From the NCBI RefSeq assembly GCF_000306235.2, contig NZ_AKWZ02000006.1, positions 111,454-175,453 of the forward strand: a stretch of DNA of 64,000 nucleotides. Reading direction: 5' to 3'. A program made the position numbers and the translations under genes. The stretch is from Leptospira fainei serovar Hurstbridge str. BUT 6 (GTDB taxonomy: Bacteria > Spirochaetota > Leptospiria > Leptospirales > Leptospiraceae). Shown here in pieces: positions 1 through 8,801 of the stretch. How positions within the stretch are numbered: the stretch's first letter is position 1; each line of letters starts with the position of its first letter. The notes under the pieces are model-generated. The model saw only the letters and a program-made list of their open reading frames with translations. It ran no database searches and had not been told where the DNA came from.

Positions 1-345
1 TCGCAGTCCATTCGCAGAGGTGAGACGGCCCGGCTGCATGGATATGCGGCCTTATTCGCCGCGCTCGGCGACGAGACAAGATTATCTTTAGTTGCAAAGC
101 TTTCAAAAGGACAGCCTCGATCCATCTCTCAATTAACGGAAGGATCGAAACTGTCCAGACAAGCAGTCACCAAACACCTTAAAGTATTGGAGAACGTAGG
201 AATCGTTCAGAGCACGTATTCTGGGCGCGAAAATCTTTTTGAACTTGATACAAAACCTTTTAAAGACATTCGGGAATATCTAGGATTCGTATCGGAGCAA
301 TGGGACCAAGCGCTTTCCAGATTGAAATCTTTTGTCGATAGTTAA
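1..345 (+). CDS. ArsR-family winged-helix regulator, 3' part
   Basis: The frame is open from the first base, so the start lies outside the window; 114 residues are visible. The core reads ALGDETRLSLVAKL, then SRQAVTKHLKVLENVGIV, which is the helix-turn-helix and recognition helix of ArsR regulators, followed by a GRENLFEL wing. No cysteine is present in the visible part, so it lacks the CxC metal site of true arsenic sensors. It is closer to the ArsR type that pairs with SRPBCC (AHSA1) proteins, as three other modules in this window do, but no SRPBCC gene follows here. The 3' neighbour is convergent. A link to arsM about 1 kb away is not supported by the sequence. Confidence 0.85.
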   Translation, partial: SQSIRRGETARLHGYAALFAALGDETRLSLVAKLSKGQPRSISQLTEGSKLSRQAVTKHLKVLENVGIVQSTYSGRENLFELDTKPFKDIREYLGFVSEQWDQALSRLKSFVDS

Positions 346-413
346 GAAATTCTAAATCGACTTTACTCGAAATAAAGACGTTCCGTTCCATTAAAGACCG
401 ATGACAAGAACCT

Positions 414-965
414 TCATTGAATCTTAATCGAAATATCGGTTGGATAAACGAGCGATAATGAGTACGGAAAGTAAAGCTCCAGTACGAAAAGATAATTATT
501 CGTAAAACCGCCATTGACTGAACAAGAGATATTATTCGAGCTAGAGCTACATGAGGCGAGCGCTCTCGAAGCAATATTTGCCGTATTCTCGCTAGAACAT
601 ATTGCCGGAGGATAATACACAGAAGCGCTTCCAAAACTAGAATTTAGATTAGTGGTAGTGGACTGCACTTTATAACTTTGTCCCGCCAATATAGTACCTG
701 CCGCATAACCGACAAACGAATCCCCCCAGTAGGGAGACGGATGCCTAATATTATCCTGCGAAAAGGGTAATTTTTGATAAGAGGTCGTCAGTTGAACTAT
801 GTTGAAGGTACTGCAAGGGGACGGCTGAGTGAGCAACAAGTAAAGTGCGACAAACATAAATTGATTTAGCGAATCATCAACTTTGTCATTCGTGTAGTGA
901 CCTTGCCGACAATCAAGGAAAGGAATTGAGAGAACTAAAATAAGGACGATAGCGCCACTTCTCAT
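414..965 (-). CDS. putative secreted lipoprotein, unknown function
   Basis: A start at the internal Met (965) gives 183 residues and puts a hydrophobic segment right at the N-terminus: MRSGAIVLILVLSIPFLDC, a signal peptide ending in a Cys that could be lipidated. Asp at position -1 is atypical for a lipobox, so lipidation is uncertain. A longer frame reaches 1019 but adds 18 charged residues before the signal peptide. The mature part is rich in Ser, Thr and Asn, with a Cys-containing Ser-rich stretch (ASCSSSSNN), and no domain was recognised. It is convergent with the ArsR gene and divergent from arsM. Confidence 0.55.
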   Translation of the reverse strand: MRSGAIVLILVLSIPFLDCRQGHYTNDKVDDSLNQFMFVALYLLLTQPSPCSTFNIVQLTTSYQKLPFSQDNIRHPSPYWGDSFVGYAAGTILAGQSYKVQSTTTNLNSSFGSASVYYPPAICSSENTANIASRALASCSSSSNNISCSVNGGFTNNYLFVLELYFPYSLSLVYPTDISIKIQ

Positions 966-1410
966 TATGAAAAACCTCGGAAGCCGACTTTCTAATAGAT
1001 TTCCGTCGCAAAATTTCAATTTCTTCCCATCGTTAAATTTCCAATCGGATTGGGAACTAATTGGAAAAATTCAACAAACCAGCAGCAGGACGTTCCGTCT
1101 TCAGACCATTAAAATCATTAGGCTTCGGAGTTATTATAGGCAGAATCGCGATAAACGCATTCGTTTTTATTTCCGTCTATCATTGAAATCATCCGACTTC
1201 CCTTTTTTAATCGATTATTTCGATCCGTAAAAAATATCCTCTGTCGAAATCTTCCGTATCAAAGTCGATGGAAATGACGGTTAATGTGGTCCACTAAATG
1301 AATTCCTTCGAAAAATCAGGGCAAAAACCATGTTGACATCGGGAAATCGAAGGAGTTACGATCTCGAAGTTGATAATCGAATTGAAAGAATTCATTTTAT
1401 CGGAGTAAAA
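966..1410. other. divergent intergenic region upstream of arsM
   Basis: These 445 bases separate the minus-strand lipoprotein from arsM. A plus-strand frame (967-1230) has no recognisable protein character. Promoters for both flanking genes should lie here; no convincing -35/-10 pair or palindrome was found. Confidence 0.4.
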
Positions 1411-2466
1411 ATGGCGACGGAAACCGCATTCGAAACATTAGAGGCTGTTCAAAATTATTACGGTAAAGTATTGCAATCAAATAAGGATTTGAAAACATCC
1501 GCGTGTTGCAATATCGAATCATTTCCTGCTTCGTATCTTCCGATTATCAATAAAATTCATCCTGAAGTTAAAGATAAATTTTACGGCTGCGGATCACCTC
1601 TCCCACCCGCTCTTTCCGGTAGGACCGTCTTGGATTTAGGATGCGGATCGGGTCGCGACGTTTATCTTCTATCAAAACTTGTGGGAGAAGACGGATATGT
1701 TATCGGGGTGGATATGACCGAGGAGCAGCTCCAAGTGGCTCTTTCCCATCAGGATTATCATAGAGTTCAATTCGGATACGAAAGTTCTAATGTTTCATTT
1801 AAGAAAGGCTATATCGAAGATTTGGAATCCCTAGGAATCGAAGATAATTCCGTAGATCTCGTCGTTTCCAATTGTGTAATAAATCTCTCGCCGAACAAGG
1901 CATCGGTATTTTCCGAAATCTTTAGAGTTCTGAGACCGGGCGGAGAATTATATTTCAGCGACGTATTCGCCGATCGAAGAATTCCGGAAGAACTCAAAGA
2001 GGATCCGATTTTATTGGGGGAATGTTTGGGCGGAGCTTTGTATACCGAGGATTTCCGTCGGCTTCTTTCTCAGTTCGGAGTCAAAGACTTTCGAATCGTT
2101 TCTCAAACTAAGATAAATTTACAAAATCAAGATATAGAGCGTAAAATCGGACATGTGAATTTTTTCTCCATCACCTATCGCGCATTTAAAATTCCCCTGG
2201 AAGACCGTTGCGAGGATTTTGGACAAGTAGCGTTCTATAAGGGAAATCTCGAAAATCTCCCGTATAGATTTATATTAGATGATCACCATTTATTTGAGAC
2301 CGACAAACCCATGTTAGTTTGCGGAAACACCGCGGATATGCTCTCCAAAACTCGCTATAGCGAATACTTTCAGATTTTGGGGGATAAATCTAAACACTTT
2401 GGCCTTTTTGACTGCGGACCTTCTTCAGCCGGAGTATCCGTATCTCAATCAGGAGCCTGCTGCTGA
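1411..2466 (+). CDS. arsM: arsenite S-adenosylmethyltransferase
   Basis: Class I SAM-dependent methyltransferase of 351 residues that methylates trivalent arsenic. The SAM site is VLDLGCGSGRDVYLLSKLVG with the acidic loop GVDMT. The family's arsenic-binding cysteines are present: TSACC near the N-terminus, YGCGSPLPPAL before the SAM motif, SNCVINL, and GECLGGAL. A typical ArsM C-terminal domain follows, ending in GACC. The frame can be read from 1330, but the Met at 1411 is preceded by GGAG at a good distance and matches family length, so it was chosen. The protein should be cytosolic and detoxify As(III). No metal-binding ArsR or arsenite pump gene is next to it. Confidence 0.92.
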   Translation: MATETAFETLEAVQNYYGKVLQSNKDLKTSACCNIESFPASYLPIINKIHPEVKDKFYGCGSPLPPALSGRTVLDLGCGSGRDVYLLSKLVGEDGYVIGVDMTEEQLQVALSHQDYHRVQFGYESSNVSFKKGYIEDLESLGIEDNSVDLVVSNCVINLSPNKASVFSEIFRVLRPGGELYFSDVFADRRIPEELKEDPILLGECLGGALYTEDFRRLLSQFGVKDFRIVSQTKINLQNQDIERKIGHVNFFSITYRAFKIPLEDRCEDFGQVAFYKGNLENLPYRFILDDHHLFETDKPMLVCGNTADMLSKTRYSEYFQILGDKSKHFGLFDCGPSSAGVSVSQSGACC

Positions 2467-2583
2467 AAAGATGGAATAAGGAAGCCGCGGCGCTTAAAAC
2501 CGATGTGCGAATTTTCAGGATAATGGTCGCGATATTGCATTTAATATTGTAGGGTAAATGAATTTGGAAAACGAATTAGAAAA

Positions 2584-3000
2584 TTAACTGTCCGTCAGGC
2601 TGGAGAATAAAACCCCGATCGCATCGACTCCGTCTTTCTTCAATTTGAGTTTTACTTGGGATTGCGCATTTCTCCAGCCGACCATACTCTTGCAAAAAAT
2701 TCCCTCTCCCTCTTTACTCATTGTCACATCCACGCTGCGACCGTTCTTTTTTAATTGTATAAGACCGTCCTCTTCCATTAACCTTAAATTTCGAGAGAGC
2801 GGATTTTTCGATCCGATGAAACTTAGCTATCCGGTTTTGAGAAGCAGATCCCGTCTTGATAATGAGAGCGAGAATTGAAAATTGGCTGGAAGTAAGTCCG
2901 TAAGGATCTAATTCGTGATCGTAGATATTATTTATTATTGTATATACTATAACTTTGCACGTTCCGGAAACGTCTGATCTTAAACGAGATTTTTCAAAAA
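2584..3000 (-). pseudogene. MarR-family regulator, frameshifted
   Basis: Two frames on the minus strand together make one MarR winged-helix protein. The upstream frame reads IYDHELDPYGLTSSQFSILA, continues through SASQNRIAKFHRIEKSALS, and goes out of frame at about 2793-2800. The downstream frame resumes with SRNLRLMEEDGLI and ends with GWRNAQSQVKLKL near the C-terminus, as in MarR proteins. The break lies in the run CTCTCT; restoring one CT dinucleotide joins the frames. No clear start codon was found near 3000, so the 5' end may also be damaged. Residue order and length fit MarR once repaired. It lies in the opposite orientation to arsM, with no obvious target gene beside it. Confidence 0.75.
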
Positions 3001-3287
3001 CCGGATATGCCTTACAGAATCGCGCGCCTTTGCCATGAAATGGGCATCGATGCGTCCGTTTCTACCTTTGATCGGCGGTTCAGTCTCGGAGCGCACTCAT
3101 TCAATAGGTGTTCCGTCCACCGAGGATCTCGCGTAAGGCCTAGTCGCTTAGAATCGTTATCGTACGCGCTTTCAAACACTTCGTCCCACTAAGCTAAGAC
3201 GAGCAAAATACGTTGACTCGCAGAAATCAAAACGGTTAAGATTTCAAAATCAAAAGATTATGGTGAATTTTGCTCGAAGTTAAAATC

Positions 3288-4157
3288 ATGCAAAGTAAGT
3301 CGGACAATATCCCTTCGATGAATAAAGATTTAGAGCCGGAAAAATATTATATTCTAAACAAATCCGCTTTTCAACACCGCATACGGACCGTAAATTCGAT
3401 CGCTAGCTTATCGCCATATTTAAAGGTGCAGGAAGATAAGTATCTGCTAGTAGGCCAAACGGATATTTCGATCGACTGGAATATAAAGTATTCCTTTATG
3501 AATACTTTTGCAATTAAGCTTACGCCCGGATTCATATTCAATTTTTTAAAAATTCCGGCCAATCTCTTTACCAATAAGGTGGTTGATCTAGAAGAAATTT
3601 TACCGAAAGAAAAATTCGCACATTTCCGCAAATTAGTCGAATCTTATAGTATCATAAGCGAGAAATCGTTTCATATATCGAATTTCTTCAAGAAGATAGA
3701 TATCGGGAAGAAAGCGATTCTTGCAGAATTTATCGCCCGGAGAATAATGGAGAAGCCTGAATTACGGCTGGAAAAATTAGCTTTAGAAATCGGCTATTCT
3801 TCAAGGCAGATCCGTCGTTTAGTGCTATCCTATACCGGATTTACGCCGCAGTTATTGTATAGGATTGCTAAATTCGAAAAATGCAGGCAATCTATTCTGC
3901 ATCAAAATGAATATTCAATCTTTTCTTTAGTTCAAAAAACATACGAAAATAAGTATAGCGATCAATCGCACATGATACGCGAATTTAAGCGGTTCGCCGG
4001 ACAAAATCCTTCTTCATACCTATCTAAAATGTCCGAATTATCCAATACCGAATCCAATATATTCATTAAGATCATCTCCGAATTTAAAGGAGATTTGAAT
4101 GAATATATTAATCATAGTGTTGGCGATAAAAATAGCCGTAATAATTGTAGCCGCTAA
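3288..4157 (+). CDS. AraC-family transcriptional regulator
   Basis: 289 residues from the ATG at 3288 (a TTG at 3270 gives six more). The C-terminal half holds the two AraC helix-turn-helix motifs: LRLEKLALEIGYSSRQIRRL and SDQSHMIREFKRFAGQNPSSY, the latter with the usual F-K-R-x-x-G-x-x-P pattern. The N-terminal 130 residues resemble the effector domain of AraC proteins with a LTPGF segment, but no ligand is evident. Its last 59 bases overlap the next gene, which begins inside it with a good ribosome site, so the two are almost certainly co-expressed and the regulator may control that partner. Confidence 0.85.
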   Translation: MQSKSDNIPSMNKDLEPEKYYILNKSAFQHRIRTVNSIASLSPYLKVQEDKYLLVGQTDISIDWNIKYSFMNTFAIKLTPGFIFNFLKIPANLFTNKVVDLEEILPKEKFAHFRKLVESYSIISEKSFHISNFFKKIDIGKKAILAEFIARRIMEKPELRLEKLALEIGYSSRQIRRLVLSYTGFTPQLLYRIAKFEKCRQSILHQNEYSIFSLVQKTYENKYSDQSHMIREFKRFAGQNPSSYLSKMSELSNTESNIFIKIISEFKGDLNEYINHSVGDKNSRNNCSR

Positions 4158-4824
4158 GGGTTTAAGGAAAGTATTCCGTCGATTGTTCATAACGAATTTT
4201 TGGTATGAGCTTTCAATGAATTTGACCTACTGGAAAACTTTGAAAAATTCCCCGATTTTCAATCCGGAAGACATTAAAAGAATAAAAGCTAACTACCGTA
4301 ACTTCAAGAAACAAGACAAAAGCTATCTCGTCGATATTCAATCGGAATACCATCTTTCATGGAGCTGTCTAATTCGCGCCACTTACGATCGATGTATTGA
4401 AAATGGTTTTAGCATTGATAGATCGATTGAGATAACGGAAAACCTTCTTTTTGAAAATATGAAACCGGATAAGATCGCAAAATATATATTAAAAGCGCTG
4501 AATAAATCGAAAGATCCGTTTCAATACATGGTAAATGTGTCCAAAAGACAAGAATCTAATTTTTTCGGATCTACTTTTTCCTTTTCGAGAGCGACGGATG
4601 ATCTTAATTCGTATCATTTATTGGTGCACGATTGTTTCTACAATAGTTATTTTCGAAGACATCAAGTCCCAGAACTCATGAAAATAGCATGTAAATGGGA
4701 TTTGATATCATGGTCAAAAGGGGTTTCGCAGGACAGACATGGGATAACTTTTTCTCGTCCGACTACGTTAGGCCTGAACGACTCCGACTGCCAGTTTAAC
4801 TTCGAGAGGGTTCCTAAAAAATAG
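4099..4824 (+). CDS. L-2-amino-thiazoline-4-carboxylic acid hydrolase-family protein
   Basis: 241 residues. The C-terminal part, with YHLLVHDCFYNSYFRRHQVPEL, then ACKWD, then FSRPTTLGLNDSDCQFNFERV, fits the ATC hydrolase family: conserved Cys pairs, a late Asp and the final C-x-F-x-F strand. The N-terminus starts with a hydrophobic stretch (MNILIIVLAIKIAVIIVAAK) that looks like a membrane anchor, unusual for a plain hydrolase. The start has AAAGGAG 8 bases upstream. It overlaps the AraC gene by 59 bases. Named members open the thiazoline ring in the L-cysteine synthesis route of Pseudomonas, but most family members are uncharacterised and the substrate here is unknown. Confidence 0.65.
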   Translation: MNILIIVLAIKIAVIIVAAKGLRKVFRRLFITNFWYELSMNLTYWKTLKNSPIFNPEDIKRIKANYRNFKKQDKSYLVDIQSEYHLSWSCLIRATYDRCIENGFSIDRSIEITENLLFENMKPDKIAKYILKALNKSKDPFQYMVNVSKRQESNFFGSTFSFSRATDDLNSYHLLVHDCFYNSYFRRHQVPELMKIACKWDLISWSKGVSQDRHGITFSRPTTLGLNDSDCQFNFERVPKK

Positions 4825-4914
4825 CATACTTTACTTTTGTAACGAGTGAAAGCTACGAAAGAATGATAACAGATCTTGGCTGACTTGAAAAATTCAAGAA
4901 ATGTTTTTCTCTGA

Positions 4915-5484
4915 TTATTTTCTTCCGAGGACACCGAAATGAAATGGTTCGAGAATCAAGTTTTGCTCTTCAATCGCAAATCCGCTACTCTCCAGCAATA
5001 ACTTGATAAATTCCGGTTTCGGTCGAATGTCGATGGCCGGCCCTCTCGGCGTAGGAATATCCGAGCGCCAATGTATAACCCCGCAAAATCCCCCCGGCTT
5101 GACCACGCGGTAGGCTTCTTTCAAAAACATATCAGGATATTCGGTATGCAATATATTAAACAGCATGTAATAGTCGACCGAAGAATCGCCGATCTCCACC
5201 CCTTCAACAAGAACATCTTTGATTTTATATTCTATATTCCTAATATTCAATTTATCGATGCGATTTTTAAATCCAGGCACTAATGATTCGTCGATATCGA
5301 AAGCAATTATCTTCCCTTTTATTATCTTCGCGACCGGTATAGTAAAAGTTCCGTAGCCGAAGCCGATTTCAACGACATCCTGAAGATCTGAATTAATTTT
5401 CATTTTTTCAAGAATCGTATCCACAGAGAATAATGATTCCCAATATGCTTCGCCGGGCATCCCGCTATCTCGTACTTTTGCCAT
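4915..5484 (-). CDS. class I SAM-dependent methyltransferase
   Basis: 189 residues. The SAM-binding motif VEIGFGYGTFTIP is followed by the acidic residue in IIAFDIDESLV, then VDYYMLFNILH and the post-motif AYRVVKPGG, all in Methyltransf_11/25 order. It is small and lacks a recognisable substrate domain, so substrate is unknown. It is convergent with the ATC-hydrolase-like gene, with 90 bases between them. Upstream at 5485-5578 is a short gap before a Cys-rich secreted protein gene on the same strand. Confidence 0.8.
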   Translation of the reverse strand: MAKVRDSGMPGEAYWESLFSVDTILEKMKINSDLQDVVEIGFGYGTFTIPVAKIIKGKIIAFDIDESLVPGFKNRIDKLNIRNIEYKIKDVLVEGVEIGDSSVDYYMLFNILHTEYPDMFLKEAYRVVKPGGFCGVIHWRSDIPTPRGPAIDIRPKPEFIKLLLESSGFAIEEQNLILEPFHFGVLGRK

Positions 5485-5578
5485 ACTTCATAAACCTCAT
5501 AAATTCATTTATACACTCTGATCCAAGGATTATTTGCGAGAAAGCAAATCTTACCGAACCGCCAGAAAATTCCTGATT

Positions 5579-5863
5579 CTATTTACCACCGCTGCTCTGC
5601 TCGCTGCTTGATCCGCTTCGATGAACGGACGAAGTATTCGTCTTAGTCGTTCCTCCGGGGCTATTGCAATTTGATTCGCACAGTGCGTCGGCGAGATAGC
5701 AAGTCAACGATATCCGACTTTGGGAATCGACCGGAACGGTCATGTCCAAAGCGAAGCAATTTACGAGTTTTTCCCGACATTCTCTTCTGCAAACGGCCGG
5801 CGCATCCTGGCAATATTCAAGAAACAGAATAGATACCGTAAATGCAAACCAGCGAATCCTCAT
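5579..5863 (-). CDS. small cysteine-rich exported protein, unknown
   Basis: 94 residues. An N-terminal hydrophobic segment (MRIRWFAFTVSILFLEYC) acts as a signal peptide and may end in a lipidated Cys. The mature part has Cys residues spaced as C-x3-C, then single Cys, then C-x3-C (VCRREC, NCF, TCY, LCESNC), suggesting two or three disulfides outside the cytoplasm. The tail is low-complexity Ser, Thr and Gly. No family was recognised. It is divergent from the SH3 protein gene, 108 bases from that gene's start at 5972. Confidence 0.5.
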   Translation of the reverse strand: MRIRWFAFTVSILFLEYCQDAPAVCRRECREKLVNCFALDMTVPVDSQSRISLTCYLADALCESNCNSPGGTTKTNTSSVHRSGSSSEQSSGGK

Positions 5864-5971
5864 TGAATATGATCCATTTTATGTTCTATGGTTGAATCGG
5901 GTTCGATAAAGAAGCTTGTCAATTTCAAAACATTTCTTAACTATCGGAATAACCCGCAAGGAAATAGAGTG

Positions 5972-7063
5972 ATGCAGAATTTACTAAATTTCGAACTAAA
6001 TTTAAAGATCAGCTTTCACAATTCAATATTTAAAATTCTTTTTTCAATACTGATAGCCTTTTCGAACTCCGCAAACTTAAATGCCGATTCCGTTTATTCA
6101 AAGGTTATCGCCGATAATTGGCTAAATCTTCGAGAAAGACCCGAGCAAAATAGTTCGATAATAGTATTATTACCGAAAGGAACGCGGGTAGAATTACTCG
6201 AACAAAGCGATAAAACAGAAGTCATCAATGGAAAAGCCGGGAAATGGGTCGAAGTAGAATGGTTAGGAAATCGAGGGTGGGTCTTTGACGCTTATTTAGA
6301 GAAAGTAAACGAAGAAGATCAACTTGCAGGCTATTTGCGATATCTAAAAACCTTAAAAAAGGGAGAACTATCGTCGATCAAGAAAGCGGAAGAGAAATTT
6401 CTTTCGGCATTCGACACAAATTCGAAAGACGCTGAAAATGCGTTTCGTTCCTTTACATTTTTTTTAAATATGCAGAAGGAAGAAATTAATCCCAAATTAA
6501 ACGAAAAACTGCAACTCGATTACGGCCAATATAATACGAAATTAGTAAATGAACTCAAATATTCAGGTTTGACCGTCGAATACTGCGAAGGCGAATCGAG
6601 TCTGGTAGAATACTACGATTACTACGCCGGAATATTGTCTAAATATTCCTTCGAATTCAAAGAATATCTACTACTTCTATCCAAAGTCGGTGACCCTTAT
6701 ACCTGCGACGGTGGAATCGGAATTTCTTGGGAAGAAATGAGAAAGAGAATAAGTTTGATTGAGAAGTTTATAAAAAACCACGAAACCATTCCTGATCGAA
6801 AACGCGCCGAAGAATTCCGAAGAGCTTATATGAACGATTACGCAAACGGATTAGACAATACTCCCGTTTGTGATTTCCGGAATCAGACGCTACTCCCTGA
6901 AGTTCGAAGTAGTTTTAAAAAGTTCCTAACGGACAATAAATCTTCCTTCTATTTTCCGTTTATGGAAAAGTTATATTCTATGTACGAAAAGAATAATTTC
7001 AAATGCAGCCGGGAAATTAAAAACTACAGTTTTACTTTCTTTTATCCGGAAGATAAGAAATAG
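5972..7063 (+). CDS. exported bacterial SH3-domain protein
   Basis: 363 residues from the internal ATG at 5972, chosen because it places a hydrophobic signal segment (FKILFSILIAFSNSANLNA) close to the N-terminus; an upstream frame to 5888 exists. Residues about 45-105 form a bacterial SH3 (SH3b) domain: VIADNWLNLRERPEQNSSII, LPKGTRVELLEQ, then WVEVEWLGNRGWVFDAYLE. The rest is charged, with several Cys and no known domain. SH3b domains usually bind cell-wall peptides or mediate surface contacts, so a periplasmic or surface role is likely. Similar SH3 proteins of unknown role occur in Leptospira. Confidence 0.7.
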   Translation: MQNLLNFELNLKISFHNSIFKILFSILIAFSNSANLNADSVYSKVIADNWLNLRERPEQNSSIIVLLPKGTRVELLEQSDKTEVINGKAGKWVEVEWLGNRGWVFDAYLEKVNEEDQLAGYLRYLKTLKKGELSSIKKAEEKFLSAFDTNSKDAENAFRSFTFFLNMQKEEINPKLNEKLQLDYGQYNTKLVNELKYSGLTVEYCEGESSLVEYYDYYAGILSKYSFEFKEYLLLLSKVGDPYTCDGGIGISWEEMRKRISLIEKFIKNHETIPDRKRAEEFRRAYMNDYANGLDNTPVCDFRNQTLLPEVRSSFKKFLTDNKSSFYFPFMEKLYSMYEKNNFKCSREIKNYSFTFFYPEDKK

Positions 7064-7249
7064 AATCCATTTACACATACAAAATTTTGATGGACTCTAA
7101 AACCGAAAGAAGGTGCAGTTTTACTCGGATAAAGAATGGCTTCTCGAATGCATAGACCCGCTCGCTATTCGAATAAAATATTCTCTTACATTCAATATTT
7201 AATCTTTTACGTTCATAATTTTCGATACGAATCGAATCTCCCTAATTTT

Positions 7250-8362
7250 TCAGGGCCTTAAGGCGATCGAGTTCACAGTATTCGTATTCCCAGTCGTAGA
7301 AATCGTCCAACTTCCGGGAGCGCCGAGAAGCGGTGAATAAGCGAAGTTTTCGTTTGTGCCAGCCGCCACCAGTAATCCTGATTTGGGATTAACCACGAGA
7401 GCATTCCAAGTCGTAGTCGAACATCCGCTCTGCATATTCGTAGGCGGATCCATATTTGTTCCTCCGGTCGAGGAAAGTCCTAAAAGACAGGTAGTGCCTA
7501 ACGCTACGAAAAAGCTAGAGACCGGATTATAAACCGCAGCATTAAATCCCGTATTTGCGCCAGCTGTGGAAGTTCTCGTCGTCCATGTAACCCCTAAATC
7601 ATCCGTATAACTCCAGTCGGGAATGAAAGTCGAGGAGGTCCCATACACGATCAACCTGGATCCGGAACCCGCGGTGATTTTTAGAGGAGAGCTAGTGCTA
7701 GAAGCATAAGCGCCCAAGCTAGTCAGGGAAGAAGAAAACTGTGACCAAGTTCCTCCGTTGTTTGAAGAGGTAAATGAATCGACCGTCGAAATCGTAGCAT
7801 AGTATGTTCCACCCACAGAGATTACCGAGGAAACAAAACCGTTAATCGCTGTGGCCCCAAAGGAAACCTGGGTCCAAGTCGAAGCAGTTGCGTCAGATTG
7901 TTGGATAAAATGAGTCGCAAAGGTAGGATAATTATCCTCAGCTCCGGCAACGAAATTCGAACCGTTATAAGCGACGGAATGCAAAGGCGTAGCCATCCCT
8001 CCTCCGCACGTACTTTGAATCCATTTACGTCCATCCGTGCTGCTCCAAATTCCGCAACCTGCGGTTCCGGATGTTAGGCTTCCTACCGCTACAAATTTAC
8101 CATTCCCATAAGCGACAGCATTAATTGTAGCGCCGCCACTACCCGTACAATTCGGGAAAAGCGTATTGGGCTGAACGTTCCAATTTGTTCCGTCCCTCGA
8201 GGTCCATGAAGTGCAGTTGGCACCGACCGCTACGTATAGACTTTCCGAAGATAAAAGAGAAAAAAGAAATCCACTCGGAGAACTAGGATCAAGCGAGTTT
8301 TCCTGGAACTTCATACAGGAAACGGTAAATGAAAACAAAAGTGAGTAAAAAAGAAATTTCAT
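7250..8362 (-). CDS. lipoprotein with BNR/sialidase-like repeat blades
   Basis: 370 residues. The signal peptide MKFLFYSLLFSFTVSC ends in a standard spirochaetal lipobox. The mature part repeats the pattern 'S-x-D-G-x-x-W' about five times (SRDGTNWNVQ, STDGRKWIQS, SNNGGTWSQF, TDDLGVTWTTR), each after a strand such as AVAYGNGKFVAVG, which is the beta-propeller pattern of photosynthesis-stability or sialidase-type proteins. It should sit on a membrane surface as a beta propeller. A catalytic sialidase set was not identified, so an adhesin or binding role is as likely. It is followed downstream only by 186 bases of non-coding DNA. Confidence 0.75.
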   Translation of the reverse strand: MKFLFYSLLFSFTVSCMKFQENSLDPSSPSGFLFSLLSSESLYVAVGANCTSWTSRDGTNWNVQPNTLFPNCTGSGGATINAVAYGNGKFVAVGSLTSGTAGCGIWSSTDGRKWIQSTCGGGMATPLHSVAYNGSNFVAGAEDNYPTFATHFIQQSDATASTWTQVSFGATAINGFVSSVISVGGTYYATISTVDSFTSSNNGGTWSQFSSSLTSLGAYASSTSSPLKITAGSGSRLIVYGTSSTFIPDWSYTDDLGVTWTTRTSTAGANTGFNAAVYNPVSSFFVALGTTCLLGLSSTGGTNMDPPTNMQSGCSTTTWNALVVNPKSGLLVAAGTNENFAYSPLLGAPGSWTISTTGNTNTVNSIALRP

Positions 8363-8422
8363 ATCGGATAAGGGAGGACAATTCTAATTCCTTTTTTGTC
8401 GAAGTCAAAGAAAAAAAAGGAC

Positions 8423-8773
8423 TTAATCGATTTTCCGATGAATCGAAAGCCAACCTCCACATTTCATTTTCATCGAATACCATCGTTTAAAAAATAATCC
8501 GGTTTTCCTTTCTAACTGAATGGAAACATTCTCTGTACTACCGTGTTTCCATTCTATAAAAATAACGGCGGCCCGCCGAATAACGGCTCTCTCAATGATT
8601 TCAGACTCAGCTTGAATTTTATACGATCGATCGAAAGTGATTCGGATTTTTTCGAATCCCGGTTTTTTTCTTTGTTTAAAAAATTCTAAACAGGTCTTTC
8701 GAAATTCTTTGGATTCGTATAATTCTGAATCTAAGTTTGTGTGAGGTTCCCAGCGCAGCAGAAATGCTTGCAA
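8423..8773 (-). CDS. hypothetical protein
   Basis: 116 residues starting at a TTG; the frame is open further upstream but would run into the divergent gene at 8802. It is basic and partly amphipathic with no recognised motif; a WEPH segment near the N-terminus and KMKCGGWLSIHRK at the end stand out. It lies head to head with the next gene, leaving only 28 bases, so the two may share a promoter region. The real start and even coding status are uncertain. Confidence 0.35.
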   Translation of the reverse strand: MQAFLLRWEPHTNLDSELYESKEFRKTCLEFFKQRKKPGFEKIRITFDRSYKIQAESEIIERAVIRRAAVIFIEWKHGSTENVSIQLERKTGLFFKRWYSMKMKCGGWLSIHRKID

Positions 8774-8801
8774 TCCTTCGTTTTCGTGGGAATATTCTGC
8801 T

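Noticed and set aside
967..1230. Plus-strand frame of 87 codons upstream of arsM
   Set aside because: Low-complexity, basic composition and no motif; it looks like the divergent promoter region.
1..2466. Idea that the first ArsR gene senses arsenic and controls arsM
   Set aside because: No cysteine metal site in the visible part and an opposite-strand gene lies between them.
3007..3192. Plus-strand frame opposite the 5' end of the MarR pseudogene
   Set aside because: It is the complement of the region around a decayed minus-strand gene and has no family features.
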